A stretch of 64,000 bases of DNA from contig NC_135121.1 of assembly GCF_050908995.1 (NCBI RefSeq), positions 15,748,001-15,812,000 on the forward strand. Direction: 5' to 3'. Position numbers and translations under genes: made by a program. This document shows, piece by piece, positions 48,908 to 62,819 of this stretch (the first letter of the stretch is position 1; each line of letters begins with the position of its first letter). The notes beneath the pieces were generated by a model. That model saw nothing but the letters and a program-made list of their open reading frames with translations. It did no database searches and was not told where the DNA came from. The stretch is from Andrena cerasifolii (Eukaryota; Arthropoda; Insecta; Hymenoptera; Andrenidae).

Positions 48908-49396
48908 AACCGACTTCAAAAAGGAGGAGGTTATAGATTCGACACGTATGTATTTTTTCTGTTTGTCCCCGCATAACTCCTCAGCATATGGACCGATTTT
49001 GATAATGTTTTTTTTATTCGAAAGTACAATATTTTGCCAGTTCTAGTTAATAATAAAGACTATTGTCACCTAATTATTATTATTTTATATACGTACGCGC
49101 ATATCTCCTCAGCAAGTTGTGTCAATATATATATAAAACTAAAAATTAAAAATAAGGAAATTTAAAAAAAAAAATTAAAACCGACTTAAAAAAATAAGAT
49201 TGCACTAAAAAGTAAAAAATAATTTTTTTCACTTATTTAATCTACGACTCATATATTTTAAGTCGGCGCCAGATTTACACAGTGCAAATAATGAGCCGTC
49301 GACATAAAAAATATGAGAGTCGGAGATTAAATAAGAGAAAAAATTATTTTTTACTTTTTAGTGCATTCTTTTTTATTTTAAGTGGGTTTTAATTTC
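48908..49396 (-). mobile_element. Fold-back element C (AACCGACTTC family)
   Basis: It begins AACCGACTTCAAAAAGGAGG, which is the reverse complement of the right end of element A. It continues with a part corresponding to A in reverse (CACGTATGTATT, CATAACTCCTCAGC, GGACCGATTTTGATAATG) and ends in a long hairpin. Hairpin arms 49174-49260 and 49309-49392 are imperfect complements containing TGCACTAAAAAGTAAAAAAT and its inverse, with a loop of about 48 bp that includes GTCGGCGCCAG. Orientation is opposite to A and B. No coding sequence. Confidence 0.7.
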
Positions 49397-49399
49397 TTA

Positions 49400-52300
49400 A
49401 TAATTGATCAGGTAGCTAAACATCTAGGCGAATAATAAGGCAAATAAACTAACTTACAAAAACTACTTTACTTTTATTTAAACAATGTGCATTTGTTTTT
49501 TTTTATTAGAATTATGCCTTAAGGGGATCGTTTCAAACACCTTCCCCTACCATTCCGTTTTTCTGTTCCCAAATTGTAAAGACCAATTCCTTCAATGAGA
49601 ACCCCTGTTGGTTCTCCAAAGTGCTCTGATTCGAGTCGTCACTGGAACCGTAGAAAATTTTCAGCCACGGAAGCGAAGGTAATGGTGGCGCTTCCCAAAG
49701 TGAAAGATATCTCTGCGGATCATCTGAGCCTTTTGTCCTTTAACGGGGCTGCGGAGAGCACCGAGGAACCAGTGGTTCGCGTGCTCTATGCGATAGGCTA
49801 ATTAATTAGATTCCCCCTGGAAAGGCATAGAGCCACCCGGCGCGGAGGAATAGGGCGACGTGGATGACACGGTAGATAGGATATGTATTCTAATCTGGTT
49901 AGGCAGATATACCCGCGTATTCCCACAGACCGGCACGAGCTCGCATTTCAATGATACCCGCCCGCAAGACATTAGATCGCCTTTCTTCTGTCTCGCCCGC
50001 CAGATCCCGCCGGGCATCCCTCTTTCTTCCGCGCGTCTCTTCCAAATCGGAATCGAAGCCATCCAGGGGGTATGCCCAATCTCCCTTCGTGCAACGTTTA
50101 GCTCACTTCGACTAGAAGGGTTTGTAGTTCGCGCCAGCAAGCAGCAAGTACTCGGGAACTGCTCATATCGGGGATATAGCGCGTATGAAACCGCCACTTT
50201 GGAACTAAACCGGTGGGGCTGGTCGTAGCTGCCTCAGGATAGCTGGTAAGGGGTCGGGCATGGAGTTACCCTGCTCCACGTATGGAAGTTAGTTCAACCG
50301 CAATCCTTCCGCCTAGACTTGCTCGCTGCCAAGGCACTCCACGTCCTTACTCAATCTTTGCCGAGGAATAGAAACGCGCCGCGGACAAGTGGTCGAGACC
50401 CCCCTCAAAAGTCGGCTGCTCGGGCTGTTCCCTGGAACGCGTGGGACGCTGGGCGGGTCTGGTTTCTGTTAACGATAAGTGGCGATCTCGTCTGGTGGCC
50501 TCCGATGAACTTGTTCCCGGGGATTGGAACAGCCGATTATGGTCCGATAGAGCGCCTTGGTTTACACCTCGGCTGTTCCATGCTTGTAGATACACTTGAA
50601 CCGCTCAAGGCTCAACCCTTTGATCGGTTCAGCTGTTAGAAAGCATCTAACCGTTTCAAAGTTTTTTTACCCATTTAATTGTATCGAGTTCTGAACAGTG
50701 CGGCGTTTCATTGGAGTGTTCCCCTAGCAATGCAACTTCCAACAGACCTGACGGGGCGCAGTAATCTCGGTAATAAGACGGGTCAGCTGTGAAGTGAGTA
50801 ATTCACGTACACAGTTGACCGTATTTATACTTTACAACTCTGATTTGCATCAAAGAGCAGGCACGGAAGCACGAGTTACGCAAACACGTTGCTGCAACGG
50901 TCCAGAGCACCGCGCCCTCCAAACAACTCTCGCGGAGCGGGCTTAATGTATGAATTACGTTTGACGCGCAGAAGGAGCGCGATGTTTCTTGCTGCGAAAC
51001 AGCTCCCCGCAGCTGTTACGCTGCTCGCGTTTTAATTTGACGCGTCAAGGATCGCCGCAAATTCGAGACGTCTATCAGTTATCGTCCCGCTGAACCCCGG
51101 CGCTGCCGCGAGCCTGACTAATGGGTTCCGCGGAAGTTGGTATCTCGAATATCTCGGCGGGTTAAATATTTATCGTGGCCGTCGCCCGATCGAATGCCAA
51201 GCTCGTTGAAACATAAAGGTCTCGCGATCAGCCAGAGCGACAACTTCCGACAGTTTTACCTCACGAATTGCGTCGGGGGTATCGCAAAAGTCTCTGGAAT
51301 TGAATCGCAGCGGGCTCTCGGTGCCTTTCAGGTGACTTATCGTCCCTGTCGGCAGGAATTACGAGCAACGACAAGGAGAGACGAAGAGGCACGCGAGGTC
51401 TGGAGACGGGACCGATCGATTGGTCCGTGGAACAACGAAACCATTATCTGCTACGGTCGCTCAAGCACAAGGTAAACTGTTTCTCCAGGTTGGAGTAGGA
51501 CTGTTCTGTCGGAAGTCACAGGGTCACTCCTGATCCTGTGACGCCCAGGCAAGACATGAACACTCCATTCTATCTGCTAGTCGTTTCCGATCCATTGAAA
51601 TCGACTTAAAGTTCGCGTCTATGGGTGTAAAGACAATATTGAGTGTTTTATCAGCGCAGCTATATATACACAGCCGCTGTATAGGGGTGCGATTCGTGAG
51701 AATCTGAAGTTGCTGAATATATTATCGAGCGGCGAGCGCGTCAAAGGAAGCGGGCTATTTTCGCTACTAGCAATTGCAGATGCCTGGAATGTCTAGATTT
51801 TATAATTTGTGGACAGCTTCGTGTACTCGTTTCGTTGCTAATGCTTGTGCATCGAGCGGACACCGTGTGATTATCTGATTACTATTAAATTCAGGGTCCA
51901 TTGCTTTCTGACAACTTACGGGATTCAAAGGTCGCGATATTTTATGCGAAAAGGAAGTCTCATTAAACAGTTGTGTAAGGGACATTAAACTTCCTTCTCT
52001 TTCATTGCTCTGACTAAGAATGAGCTAACATCGTGCTTCGAAAAACAACTTTCCATGTAATTAGCGGGACGATTATATTTGATCTTTCCGCGAGGTAATT
52101 CCGTTTCCTCTCTATACTTGCTCCATCTAGTAAGGGGAAAGATTCATTTAGACTATAAATAAAGGACGATTGTTTTCGGGGAAGGCTCCAGCATAATATT
52201 TAGATTTCTGCAGCTTCCAACTGGTAGCCACGGTGTGCTTTTTTTAATTTCAGCCTGCCTCTTCTCATGAATACCGGGGTTTACTAAAGGGCAATACGCC

Positions 52301-52939
52301 GACGTAGAGCTAAGAAAAGGATTATACTGATTATTTGTACAGGCCGATACCGGCAGCGCTTTGCATCTGCCGTGGGAAAGAGAACATTGAATCCGAGCGC
52401 AGATGCATAATTACTACGAATCCTATTCCCCTCGAATTAATACTTAATTTGTCGATGCTCGCGTAACAAATGGCAAATCTTTAACCGTACAGAGTCAAAT
52501 CACTGTAGTAATAAATAATAAAATATAAAATCAAACTATTTGTGACAAAGTAATTGTTTGAATGTTGAAATTTTCATCGCAAGTTTAGAGACGAAGTCTT
52601 TTTATTCCCTTTGTTAATCTTATTAGAACTTAAGTTATATGGTGAATTCGTTTGAATCGAAAGAATTTTTTTTTTATTTATAATGTGCTTAAAAATGTAC
52701 AAAAATTTCGATAAACTGCTTTGTACTTGTCACGGTATTTTCGTTATTTATGTAAATATTCCTTCTGAGCTCAGATTTCTTCTAAACGATCGCCTGTTCG
52801 TCCCGATATTTACCTGCGCAAAGCTCTACCTTTATGCGATATAAAGAGAAGATTACAAGTGAAGGTGGGATTCATAACATTTTTTACGTATCTCCCACGT
52901 ACCAGCATAAAAGCGATCTTCGATCCGCATAGCGAATGC
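49400..52939. other. GC-rich non-coding stretch
   Basis: The interval at about 49.6-51.5 kb is GC- and CpG-rich, with opposite-strand overlapping frames of 106-131 codons (49802-50197 minus, 49860-50228 plus, 50319-50639 plus). No domain is recognised. It may be a CpG-rich regulatory region. After 51.6 kb the sequence becomes AT-rich without notable repeats. Confidence 0.4.
51516..51543. repeat. Short hairpin, 12-bp stem
   Basis: GTCACAGGGTCA pairs with TGATCCTGTGAC through one G-T wobble, leaving a CTCC loop. It is isolated and not followed by a T-run. No function is assigned. Confidence 0.6.
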
Positions 52940-52961
52940 AAGTATACATATATGTATACTT
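52940..52961. repeat. Perfect 22-bp palindrome
   Basis: The half-site AAGTATACATA is followed directly by its exact reverse complement, so the 22 bases are fully self-complementary with no spacer. Such a site could be a dimer-binding site or an AT-rich cruciform, or a product of TATA-type simple sequence. Confidence 0.7.
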
Positions 52962-55900
52962 CGTAAAATATACCCATTTCACGAAGCACCGCCAGTTACT
53001 TCCGTTGAATGCATTTCTTCATAAAAAAAAAACAGAAAATAAAGGAGGCAAGATAAAAGGAAGAAACGAGATTCTGTGAAATAATGTGATATTAATTTGG
53101 GATACTTACGCCATCAGTGAAAGGGATAAAAGTAAAAGCTTTCATTTCGATTCAGAATTTACAAACAGAGGCTCATGAACGAGTAAACCAACAAATGGAT
53201 ATTCATTAAACCAGAAAACACGAATGAGATTTATAAAACCGTAAATTTGAAAAACTCGTTTTTCTGGTAGGAGACGGAAAGATGAAAGATCTCGTAAAAC
53301 TTACTTTCCTTGCTCGTTTGAAGAAATATTTACTTTTTCGTAGAATTTCTACGTTATTTGTAGAAAATAAAATCACGGGTATACCTAATTGCAGTTTTAT
53401 TTAATAAATTTTACCACATTTGAACACATGTGAACGTATTACATTTAATGCATTTAAAAATAATAGAGATATTACAGAAAAATCTCGATTCATTATTTTT
53501 CCTGTCAAAAGATTACGAGAGGAGACCAAACGCGATGCTACGTGGAATTTAAAGCAAACTCCTGTGAAAACATATTTGTTATCTATAATTTTACATAGTC
53601 TGTGGTCAAATGTAAAATTTTCCCAGGTTAAAAAATGGCCACATTTTTATTATAGATTCCTACAAAGCTAACAGTGCTAATTTCAAAACTGTATATACAT
53701 ATAGATGTACTGAATTGAGGTACATAATGGTATTATATAACATTTTTCATTACATAGCCCTGTGTATTTTCTGAAAAATTTTCCCTGACCTCAGGTGACG
53801 TTTTTACTAAAAGTGCCCTAGTAGTCGAAGTGTAATACCTATTTAGTTAATCCCATTCTGAGACCACAATGTCGACGTCTATTAGAACCTCTTGTGTACT
53901 GTCGCGTGTTTGACGTCGAAGAGCTATTACATAGGTAGGTACCAGAGATGGGCAAAAAATTATTTGAAATAAAAATTTGTGTACGAATACCTACTTCAGG
54001 ACTTCAAGAAAGTGAAGAAAAAACGAGGAATTCGAAATGGCTACCCGTTTTTATGCGTAAGATGTGTTGCATGCAGATATTCGAGATGTTCTTGATCAAT
54101 TGATATACATAGGTATATATACTCTAGAAGTGGTTAATAGGGGTGGCGTACGAGCCGCCTTCCAATTTTGTCGAGCGCGCAAAACCTTGCATGCCGTGCA
54201 TGACTTTGCAAATCAGGTGTGCGACATCAAGCCACATGCTTTTTGTCGATTCGAACTATCAATTTCGAGGGTTAAGTGCGCTCGTTCCCGATCCCTCTGG
54301 TTAATTAGGCTTTTATCATGCAGGTCTGCTGTCTCGAGAGCCGTCGCGATGGCGACGAACCCGTGACACGAGGTTATCAGGCTCTCGAACGAAGAAAATT
54401 GATGAAGAGCACGCGAACTGACAATGCTTTCGACTGCTTTCGAACATCCGCCGTCGTCCCATAGATATTGCATTCCCTCCTGTTTGTTCATCTCATAATT
54501 GAATAATAATGCCCCGGGCTTTTGACATTAATATTGAAATTAGTATTTGGTCATTCGCTTCTGGGGATTTCTATTTCACGAGTATGTAGAAAAACCTGTA
54601 TTACTTTTCATACTATAGAGCGATGCAGGAGAAACACATGAAATTGAAAAGGAAACTTGAATTCGTTCCCAATAAAGTATAGTAGCTTTTAAACAGTGAT
54701 CAGTTCTAAAACGTTTATCCAGATGCATGGGTACGTAACAGGAATAGTGTTGTTCTACTTTTTAATAACATTTTGTAAACAATAAAATAAGATTTGGAAT
54801 ATATTTTTGGTAAATATTGATCGGTCTTTTCCATTAACAGTAGCCACGTATATTTAAACGTTGAATTCAGATGAATAACATTCCGGTCTAGAATTTCCTT
54901 TTACTTTTCGTATATAGAACTTTCTTCGAATGGGTTTAATAGGCTTTTCCTACAAAAACTGCATTTGTTTAATAGAAATATTTTATTTGCCTTCGTTTTT
55001 ATTGCATTTACAGCACGCTTATATGATTTATCATCTTTTAATATTTTGCACTGGCAACATTTCTGACTTCCACATTTGTTTCGTCGCTTATATTACCATA
55101 TTAATAAATAATACAGTTTGTACTGGTTTTCGTGGAAAGTTTTTCAGTAGAACTTCACTGTTTACCACTTATAAATACCCTAAACAATACTGATAAAATA
55201 TCCACAACGATAAAATAGTTCAAGATCTCTTGCCTCATTTGTTTTCATAATGAGTAGGGTCCGCAATAATAATTTTACTCGATTTAAGAGTTTGAGAATT
55301 ATTATGTTCGGTACTTATTTACTTTTTCTATAATATACTCTTATTTTGTTATACTATTCTATTACTGTATAACGTATACATTCTAAATAGGTATTCGTTA
55401 CGAAGTTTCTGTTTCTGTTAAATACTCTATGTATTTCATCCCTGGTAATAAATATTATTACACATAATCTATTTCACAGTCATACCAGTTTGAAATGTGC
55501 GTCAGGTAACAATGGAAGTATTCAAATATGCGCGCCGGTTGAGCGCAGGTGTAAGTGGCGCTGGCGTCAACAATGTGCGAAATAGTCGCGCAAGCGGAAA
55601 GAAGAAAAGTTGGTGAACGTATTGTAAATCGTGTGGAATCTGTTCGTAAGTGGCCTAAAATTACATAAACGGTGTCGAGTTTGTGTCTAAATACTGTAAA
55701 TTAGTCTCCGCGTTGTGTATTTCGATGGAATCCTTTAAGAGAACTCCAGTATTCACAGGAATAGACGAGTCCGTTGCATAAGTGAATCGAGCTTCCATGC
55801 GTACGTCGTTCCTCCCATAGTCTACACATGAAAGTGTAGGTATGTAATTCTAAAATTATTAAAAATATTGAAGCATTAAACCTATTTACCAAAAGGACTA

Positions 55901-57757
55901 AGTTTATTTGCTTCATGGGCACTTGGAAATAAATATAGTACAACTGTGGATCAAATGAATTTTTTCGCAAAAATGCGGAGTAACGATAGAATAATATTTT
56001 TCAGTCGAGGCACTGTTTTCGAGAATATTGATTTTAATTTTGAATCACGTATACCCGTTCTCGAGGGATTTTTTTAAACACTGTTTTCTCGAAAAACGAG
56101 CTTCGTTCGGGAAACAGATGTTCTACCATTTTTGTCAGGCTTTTGCGCAAGGATTCACTTGACCCGCAGTTATTCTATATTTTTAATATTACACCTGCTA
56201 ATTTTTATGTAGACGCAAGGGTAGTACATAGAGGATTTTTGAAAACAAATCCACATACGAACAAATTATATTCTACACTTACTATTTACCTTTTAATGTG
56301 AAATTACTCTTTTCCATGTTACACTCCCAGTTACGTGGCAACCCATATTTGAAATAAAAGACTATCAGGCTATGAAATCATTCGTTCAAATTAATAAATG
56401 AATATGAAAATAAAGAGGCAATTAATGAGAATAATGAGAGAATTAGTCCAGGAAGGAGTGGATAAACCTATTGGCAATAAGTGTGTATTTTATTCCAATT
56501 TCGTTGCACAAATTCACATTATTCTTAACAGTAGCTATAGTTTAAAGGTTAAGAACAAGAGTTTTTCTTATTTAGTCAATAAAAAGTACTTGTTTTTATT
56601 TGGACGTATTCTTTTATTTACAATAATGGGACCATTTACCTCCAATTTCTCAAAAACTAGTGAATCATATTATATTCTTGTTATGGAAATGATACGTAAG
56701 ATGTAATTGGTAACTCAGAAAAATTAATTATAGAGAAATACATTAGTAATTGAAATACGTTCTCGTACGAAAAAAATTCATTCCATGCTTTCGACTTACA
56801 TGAAACTGCCATTTTACTGTACCTTTATGCGAGGTACAGTAGATACATACGTATTTAGTGCATCTCATACCCTTTGATCTGATCGCAGGGCGTTAATTAA
56901 AATTTTCCAACCTGAGTGGTCAATATTCTATCGTTTTACGGTTCGCGCATAGAAACTAACAGAATATACAAAAATATAAGTATATGTAAAGAATTGTGCC
57001 AGGAAGCAATTTACATGAAAAATTTCAATATCTCATTGTCCAAAATGAATGACCATTAAAATTTCGTGAGATGTAAAATTTGTTCGTGTGTTAGGGCGAG
57101 ACAAATGAAATTCGTGCAGTGTGCCTGGAAAGGCCAAAGCTGATTAAAACGAAATCATTTGTTCCAAGTTAAAACGAGAGCTACCTTTTACAATATAAAT
57201 CATCTAGAAAAGCCAACAATGGATTATGGATTAATTTACGACAATATTTCGGCGAATACCAGAAACATTGGTATCGCCGGTATTACCCGCTAAACGTAGA
57301 TGATTAATGCATATTTCAGCCAAGTTAGTCTCTGTACTCGAATAATACGAGCAAATGCATTCGTCGCTATACCACAGCATACAATTGACGCGAGCCTTTA
57401 GTTGTAACAAATTATGCGCCCCCGCGACCGTGACAGCTGCTGTTTATTTTACGTGATATCACTATGCATTTATTTGCCTATTGGTGTCATTAGTCACGTT
57501 CACATGCTTCTGCCATGCTCTTTCTGCATTAGCATCGTAGTCCATTTTGATGATCCCCCGCACCGGTTCCTTTCTAAAAATAGAATTCGATCAACGAGAA
57601 TTACGTACCGTCAATTGCATTACTATTATTATAACATTATTAAACAGGACAAAGGTCCCTTTGATACAACCTGTTCCCTGCCCCACAGACTTGCGTATAG
57701 AAACACTACGCTTCGCTTTATATCTAAACCAGCAAATATACCCGCGCTTCGCTTCGG
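52962..57757. other. AT-rich non-coding stretch
   Basis: AT-rich with frames of at most 119 codons. The frame 56398-56706 (102 codons) has hydrophobic runs and ends in a KTSESYY-like stretch, but there is no supporting exon structure (see rejected items). No repeats or RNA genes recognised. Confidence 0.4.
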
Positions 57758-58245
57758 GCCTAAGAGATATTAAGGACTCCATGAAAACACATTTCACCCG
57801 TTCTCACCACCCCCTTAGGGGTTGATTAGGGCAAAATCCTGAAATTGTTTTTTAGGTATTTATGTGGGTAACCCTTCGAAGTAAAAAACCAAGTTGATAT
57901 CTAATCGGGCCTAAAAGATTTTGAGGAATCCGTGCAAATACATTTCACCCCCTTGGGGGTTGATTACGGCAAATTCCTGAAATTAGTTTTTAGGCATTTG
58001 TGTGGGTAACCTTTGTAAATAGAAACCAAGTTGATATTTACCCGGACCTAAGAGCTATTGAGAAGTCCGTGAAAACACAGTTTACCCCTTTTCACCCCTT
58101 TGGTGACAGAATTTCCAAGAATCCTTCCTTAGTGGACGCGTACGTCATGAAAGCAATGTACCTTCCAAATTTCACGTTCCTAGATTAAACAGTTTAAGCT
58201 GGGCGTTGATGAGTCAGTCAGTCAGTCAGGATTTCTTTTATATAG
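57758..58245 (+). mobile_element. Repeated unit ending in GTCA microsatellite (retroelement 3-prime-end-like)
   Basis: Three diverged units begin with CCTAAGAGATATTAAGGACT-like words at 57758, 57909 and 58046. Each continues with CCGTG(A/C)AAA, CATTTCACCCCCTT and, in the first two, GGGGTTGATTA and CCTGAAATT. The last is followed by CCTTAGTGGACGCGTACGTC, CCAAATTTCACGTTCC, GGGCGTTGAT, four GTCA units (about 58212-58227) and TTTTATATA. This arrangement of a repeated CACCCC unit and a GTCA microsatellite tail recurs in many insect genomes as far as I recall, and the tail resembles RTE-type non-LTR ends. Class not established here. Confidence 0.5.
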
Positions 58246-61200
58246 GTACATGTATTGACAAACGATATGATCCTCGAGCATCCCCACCACTGTGCGGGAA
58301 ACCGTCACGCGCATCTCTTGCGCGCAGAACGGTGGGCGCCATGTAAGATAAGGTCTATCTGCCTCTCTTCACTATTCCGCTTATTACTCAGTCCCATTTA
58401 GTAGCATCGAGATGATATATAGCCTTAAACCTTCCCTGAGAATTGTACTACACGCTAAAAAAAGCCGCAACGAAATTGATCTATTAGTTCCTGAGTGGAG
58501 AGGGAACAGGAAAACGTACGTTTTCCTTTATATACGTAGAGAAGAAGAAGAAAAGCGAAACTCTACTCTACTTTCCTCTAAACAGTCTAAACATACATCC
58601 AGCAAATAGACGTTAACGAAGTTTCTTAAGATCCCTTTGATTATTTATTATAAAGAATAGTATAGATATTTTCGCAACGAATAGGTACGCCGAATATGTA
58701 AGCACATAGAGATCAATATTAAAAGTGGATGGATGAATTTCATTCTCTGGGATCATGATTTATACGACCGACAAGCGGAGTCTGCTCCGGTGGGTTCCAA
58801 AACGATTCCTCTCGGATTGCTTTCCGCCTGGTCCAAGTATTTTCTTCGACAGCCGGCCTCTGATATTTCAAGCGCCCCCCGTCGACGGAAACGTAAGAAG
58901 TGATATCTTTACGGGAGTGCTTCCTCCTTTTTTTTTTCTCTCCTTCGACGTTCCCCGACAAACTCCTCCTCGTGTTTTTCTTCGGGCTCCGCTGACTGCA
59001 TAGCGGTCGTACAGCGACCGACAACCCCGCCGGGGCTCGAAACGAGGGTAGGAAGTGACTCACTTTCGAGGCATTCTCGGCAGACGGAACACTTGCATCG
59101 AACGAGCCACCATTGCTTTTCCTCCTTCCCATGAGATTTTGATGAATCTCAAACACGATTCGGTCTTCCTGCTTCTGGCCGCCTAACAAGCGGACCACAT
59201 AAAGTGTTGCTGCCGATTTTAACGAACCTCTGCAGGTAGATAGAGTGCTTAAAAATATTTCAGGCATTCCTGGTCGTTCGCGTAGAGCTTAATGGTTTAC
59301 GAGACATTTAATAATAAAATTCATGGGGCACGCAGCTTACAGGGAAAGATGACTGTTTCTTTGTTGTCCTTTCAAACGAGGAAAAAAGTCAATTCGAACG
59401 AGTTGCATTTCGGGTGCATTTCAAGAAACAAGTTTACGATAAAGGATCAAATATCCAATAAATGATTTACAACATAAAAAAGCGTATTCAATTGAATTTG
59501 CGATAAAAATACACCATTGCCAGTTCTGACTGTTTTTCACCGCAGGAAAAGCCTTATTAAAATCTTGGAAATTGATTAAATTTTGGCTAGCAATAAGATC
59601 GTCACTGAAATTCATCCTTAATTGCTTCTATCTCAGTTTATGACATCGCTATACATGACACGTCTGCGAATGAAAATATTTGCATTCCGCTATCAGCTTA
59701 TTGTAATATTGAACGAAATATGGAACCTGAACATAAAAATGTGCAAGAAATTGTGAGCGAATAGTGCTGATAATATCAGAACACTATATTGTTCCAATTG
59801 ACACATTTATTTGCTTAAATAAAGAGATTCGGGCTGAATAGCTTCTCATTACACATTTCTTGTTGGTGTAATGCGAATTGCCGGTGCGAGGGAAACGCGG
59901 AACGATAATGCTGCCCGTTTACAATATTCCGCGAAACGAACGACAATGACGACGACAATTTAATTGAAAAGTGCCCAGTTTGTAATTACAACGAATCGAT
60001 AGGGGATGAAATGAAAGCGTATATGAAGTTTAATTAATAGATGTTTTAAGCGTTTCTTGATTAATCCGCGCGTACACCGTGCCGCGTAACAGCGCGTATT
60101 TGTTGCATCGAATCCAATGACCGTTTTGCGCGTTTCGCTCGAGAAAAAAAATCGCGATTGTATGGACAATGGAGTTAAAGAACAATTCATTTCAATTAAA
60201 CGTTATCTGATAAATGCTTATATCCCTGCAAAAATATATGAAATCCCATTCATATTTCTCCATCCGCGAGAATTAACTTTGACAGAAATTTTCGTGTCCT
60301 GTGAAGATTTAATTAATATAAACCGCCCATCCCGTGGATCGACCTGTCGATTATCTTTTAAAGCCTTCAGAGGAGGCAGCCACTCGCGCGTTTATACAGA
60401 AATCGGTGTCCTCCTTGCGAGCGTTCTCCCTGCTGTGACCTTCCTGCAGCCCTCGAACGAAATTGCTGATGGCGATTGGGCGCGAGATTTGCACTTTCAC
60501 GACGACTTATTTCCACATTTATATTCCCTCGGAAAGAAAAGTCTCGCCCTACCGTACACACGTACAAGCCAGTGTCGTAGAGGCGAATGTAAACTCAAGA
60601 GCGGAAGAAACGCGTACGGCGGGCAAAGGCAATATTATCGTTGAAAGGGAATGATAGCACCTGGCTGCATGCGTACCGCACGCCTGTACAAGTGTTCTTC
60701 CTCTCCTTGGAACGCCAATGTTGTACTTCCCGCGGATGTGCTGGAACGGCACCGTGAACGATCGTAAGAACGCTTTAAAACAGAGCCAGGCGCGCTGGGA
60801 GCAAACATGAGAACAATCGATGAAAGACACAACCGTTTTGCAAGCATGTATCGAAAACACTGGATGATGGACGATAAAGAGAGGAGAGCACGTGTTTATA
60901 CTCTACGCTCGAATAGCAGACGTAGTACACATATCGAGGGTAAGTGTTGGTGGATTTATCAGGAGAGGACTGAAAATCAACCCCGTCACGACGGAGTATG
61001 ATTTTCTGTTCCAATATCCAGTTAAATACTCCAATATTCAACCGCCCATTCTATTATTAAAAATATCCACACGTCCCTCTGTATTAAAAATGGGAGGAAA
61101 TAAATTATAATCTCTAGCCTGCACGTATTGGAAACTTCGCCCATGAGAATTCTAATTATAAATTTTGGGTGTCTGTATTTTTCCAATCGGTACGACGCAG

Positions 61201-61310
61201 GCCACTTGAGATTAAGTGATCATTTTGTCAGTTTCGAGATTTTCTCCCAGAGATAAATAAGAATCGCAAGCTTCAATGTCGCATATTCTTCAAATTAATT
61301 TCGAAGCCAC
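58246..61310. other. Non-coding DNA with long chance frames
   Basis: It contains the two longest open frames in the window, 58740-59267 minus and 60117-60644 plus (175 codons each). Neither has a recognisable motif, both have overlapping frames on the other strand, and both lie in GC-richer DNA. They are not called as genes. Confidence 0.4.
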
Positions 61311-61430
61311 CGAAGTGATGATTTAACCCCCCCCCCTTTAATTCCACGTAGACTGTATCATATTTGAATTTCATCGAAATCCTTCGTTTCGAACGGAAGA
61401 AGTGATAGGTTTGGCGTGAAATGGCCCCGG
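61311..61430 (+). repeat. Dispersed repeat family P, copy 5
   Basis: It begins GAAGTGATGATTTAA with a C9 run, then TTTAATTCCACGTAGACTGT, TTTGAATTTCATCGAAATCC, AAGTGATAGGTTT and GAAATGGCCCC. It has the same order as copies 1-4 with more substitutions in the second half. Confidence 0.65.
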
Positions 61431-62819
61431 AGCAACGGCGACCCCTGAAAATAAGAGAAGACCAACGAAAGCCAAATATGTACACGGATGTAGCAGTATA
61501 AATGTTTATATTGTGGTAAATCTTTAGTAGGATTAATGTAGTGCCTACACGTGTGCTTGTTAAATATTCAAAGGGGGGCGAGTTGACAAGCCGAGAGGGG
61601 CAAGGCTTCTCTCAACGAGCCATATGAAAACGGTGTCGAAGCAAAAAGTCAGGCAGTGCCATCTGGACGGAACATCTTTCTGCGAGCTTCTTCTTCGTCG
61701 TTTCCTACATATTTGTGTGTACAACAAGGTTCAAGATAAACCTCACCACACGTGACTGTTAATTCTTGGAACGCGCGTGAAATATATTCTCGTCTCCTCC
61801 TTTATGAGTACCAGCTCCAAAAACCGACGGCACGGGCATCGACTTCTTCGAGGCTACATTTTCATTCGTTACACTTGCATTACTTCTGTTTCCCCGACAT
61901 ATTTGTATTTGTTTTCGTTAACGCGGACAGGCATTTCGTTAGCATGCAAATAAGGATGAACGAGCTCGAAGGGGAAGCGTCACGTAACTTCAAATAATAG
62001 TTAATGTAGTTCGAGTAGGAAGCTTATGTGCATCTGGCGAAATGTTCTTTCGTTGTTCGCGAAAAACTGGACAGACTCGTCCTGTATTCTGGACACGTAC
62101 TGGTTCGATAGGAAAAAAAAAAAGAGATGAAACGGAGACGAATCGCGATCACGAATGAAATATCACGTTCCCGCGGTGCGATATATTTAAATCTTGCTGC
62201 GGCAAATATGATTTCGAATAAAAGCGAGTGATTAAAATGCCATTGGGCTAACGTAGAATTTCATTCTGTGCTTGCTTTGGTACGAACAGCGGCTCACTGT
62301 CCTGCGCGCCACGCACCCTGGGTTTAAATTCAATCTATACCCTTTTTCGAGGACATAACACGGATATGACTCTGAACTCGTTCCATCTCACAAATATATT
62401 GAATTGTCTTCAATCTACAAATATTTAGAAGTATTAGATTCCTTATATGCAAGCATAGTGTTGAAATTCTCATACTTCGATCGAAGATACATTGATTTAT
62501 GTTTAAAAAAGGGCTTCTTTAAATTTTTGTGATATTCTTGGTAATATTCTTCTTAAAATTCAGCACTATTCTCCATCGAAGTCATATGAAAGCTTCTAGC
62601 TTGAAAGTCACGGGAGAAAATATATTATGCTTCAGTAGCATGAACACTTCTAGCATATTGCACCATTACACTTCAGATTCCTACGCAAAGAGGCAATGAC
62701 AGAATATTGCAGACGAAAATTGAAAGTTATTCCTTATTTCATTGGTCGTTTCAGTTTTACTACCGAAAAGAATGCAGGATGTGTTTTCTGTGAACAAACG
62801 TCACATTCTCCGAAGCCCT
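61431..62819. other. Non-coding DNA, nothing recognised
   Basis: Mixed sequence with one 81-codon frame (61752-61997) and no recognisable motif, repeat or RNA gene. Confidence 0.4.

Noticed and set aside
56398..56706. Frame with hydrophobic runs and KTSESYY near its end, vaguely like the C-terminus of an insect odorant receptor
   Set aside because: The resemblance is a few residues only. There is no second exon with the expected receptor motifs, and upstream sequence has no matching transmembrane exons.
58740..59267. Longest minus-strand open frame, 175 codons
   Set aside because: No domain, signal peptide or known motif. A plus-strand frame overlaps it, and the composition (Arg, Lys, Ser-rich) fits a chance frame in GC-richer DNA. 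A translated search or RNA-seq would decide.
60117..60644. Longest plus-strand open frame, 175 codons
   Set aside because: No recognisable family. Other frames overlap it on both strands, and no splice or promoter context supports it.
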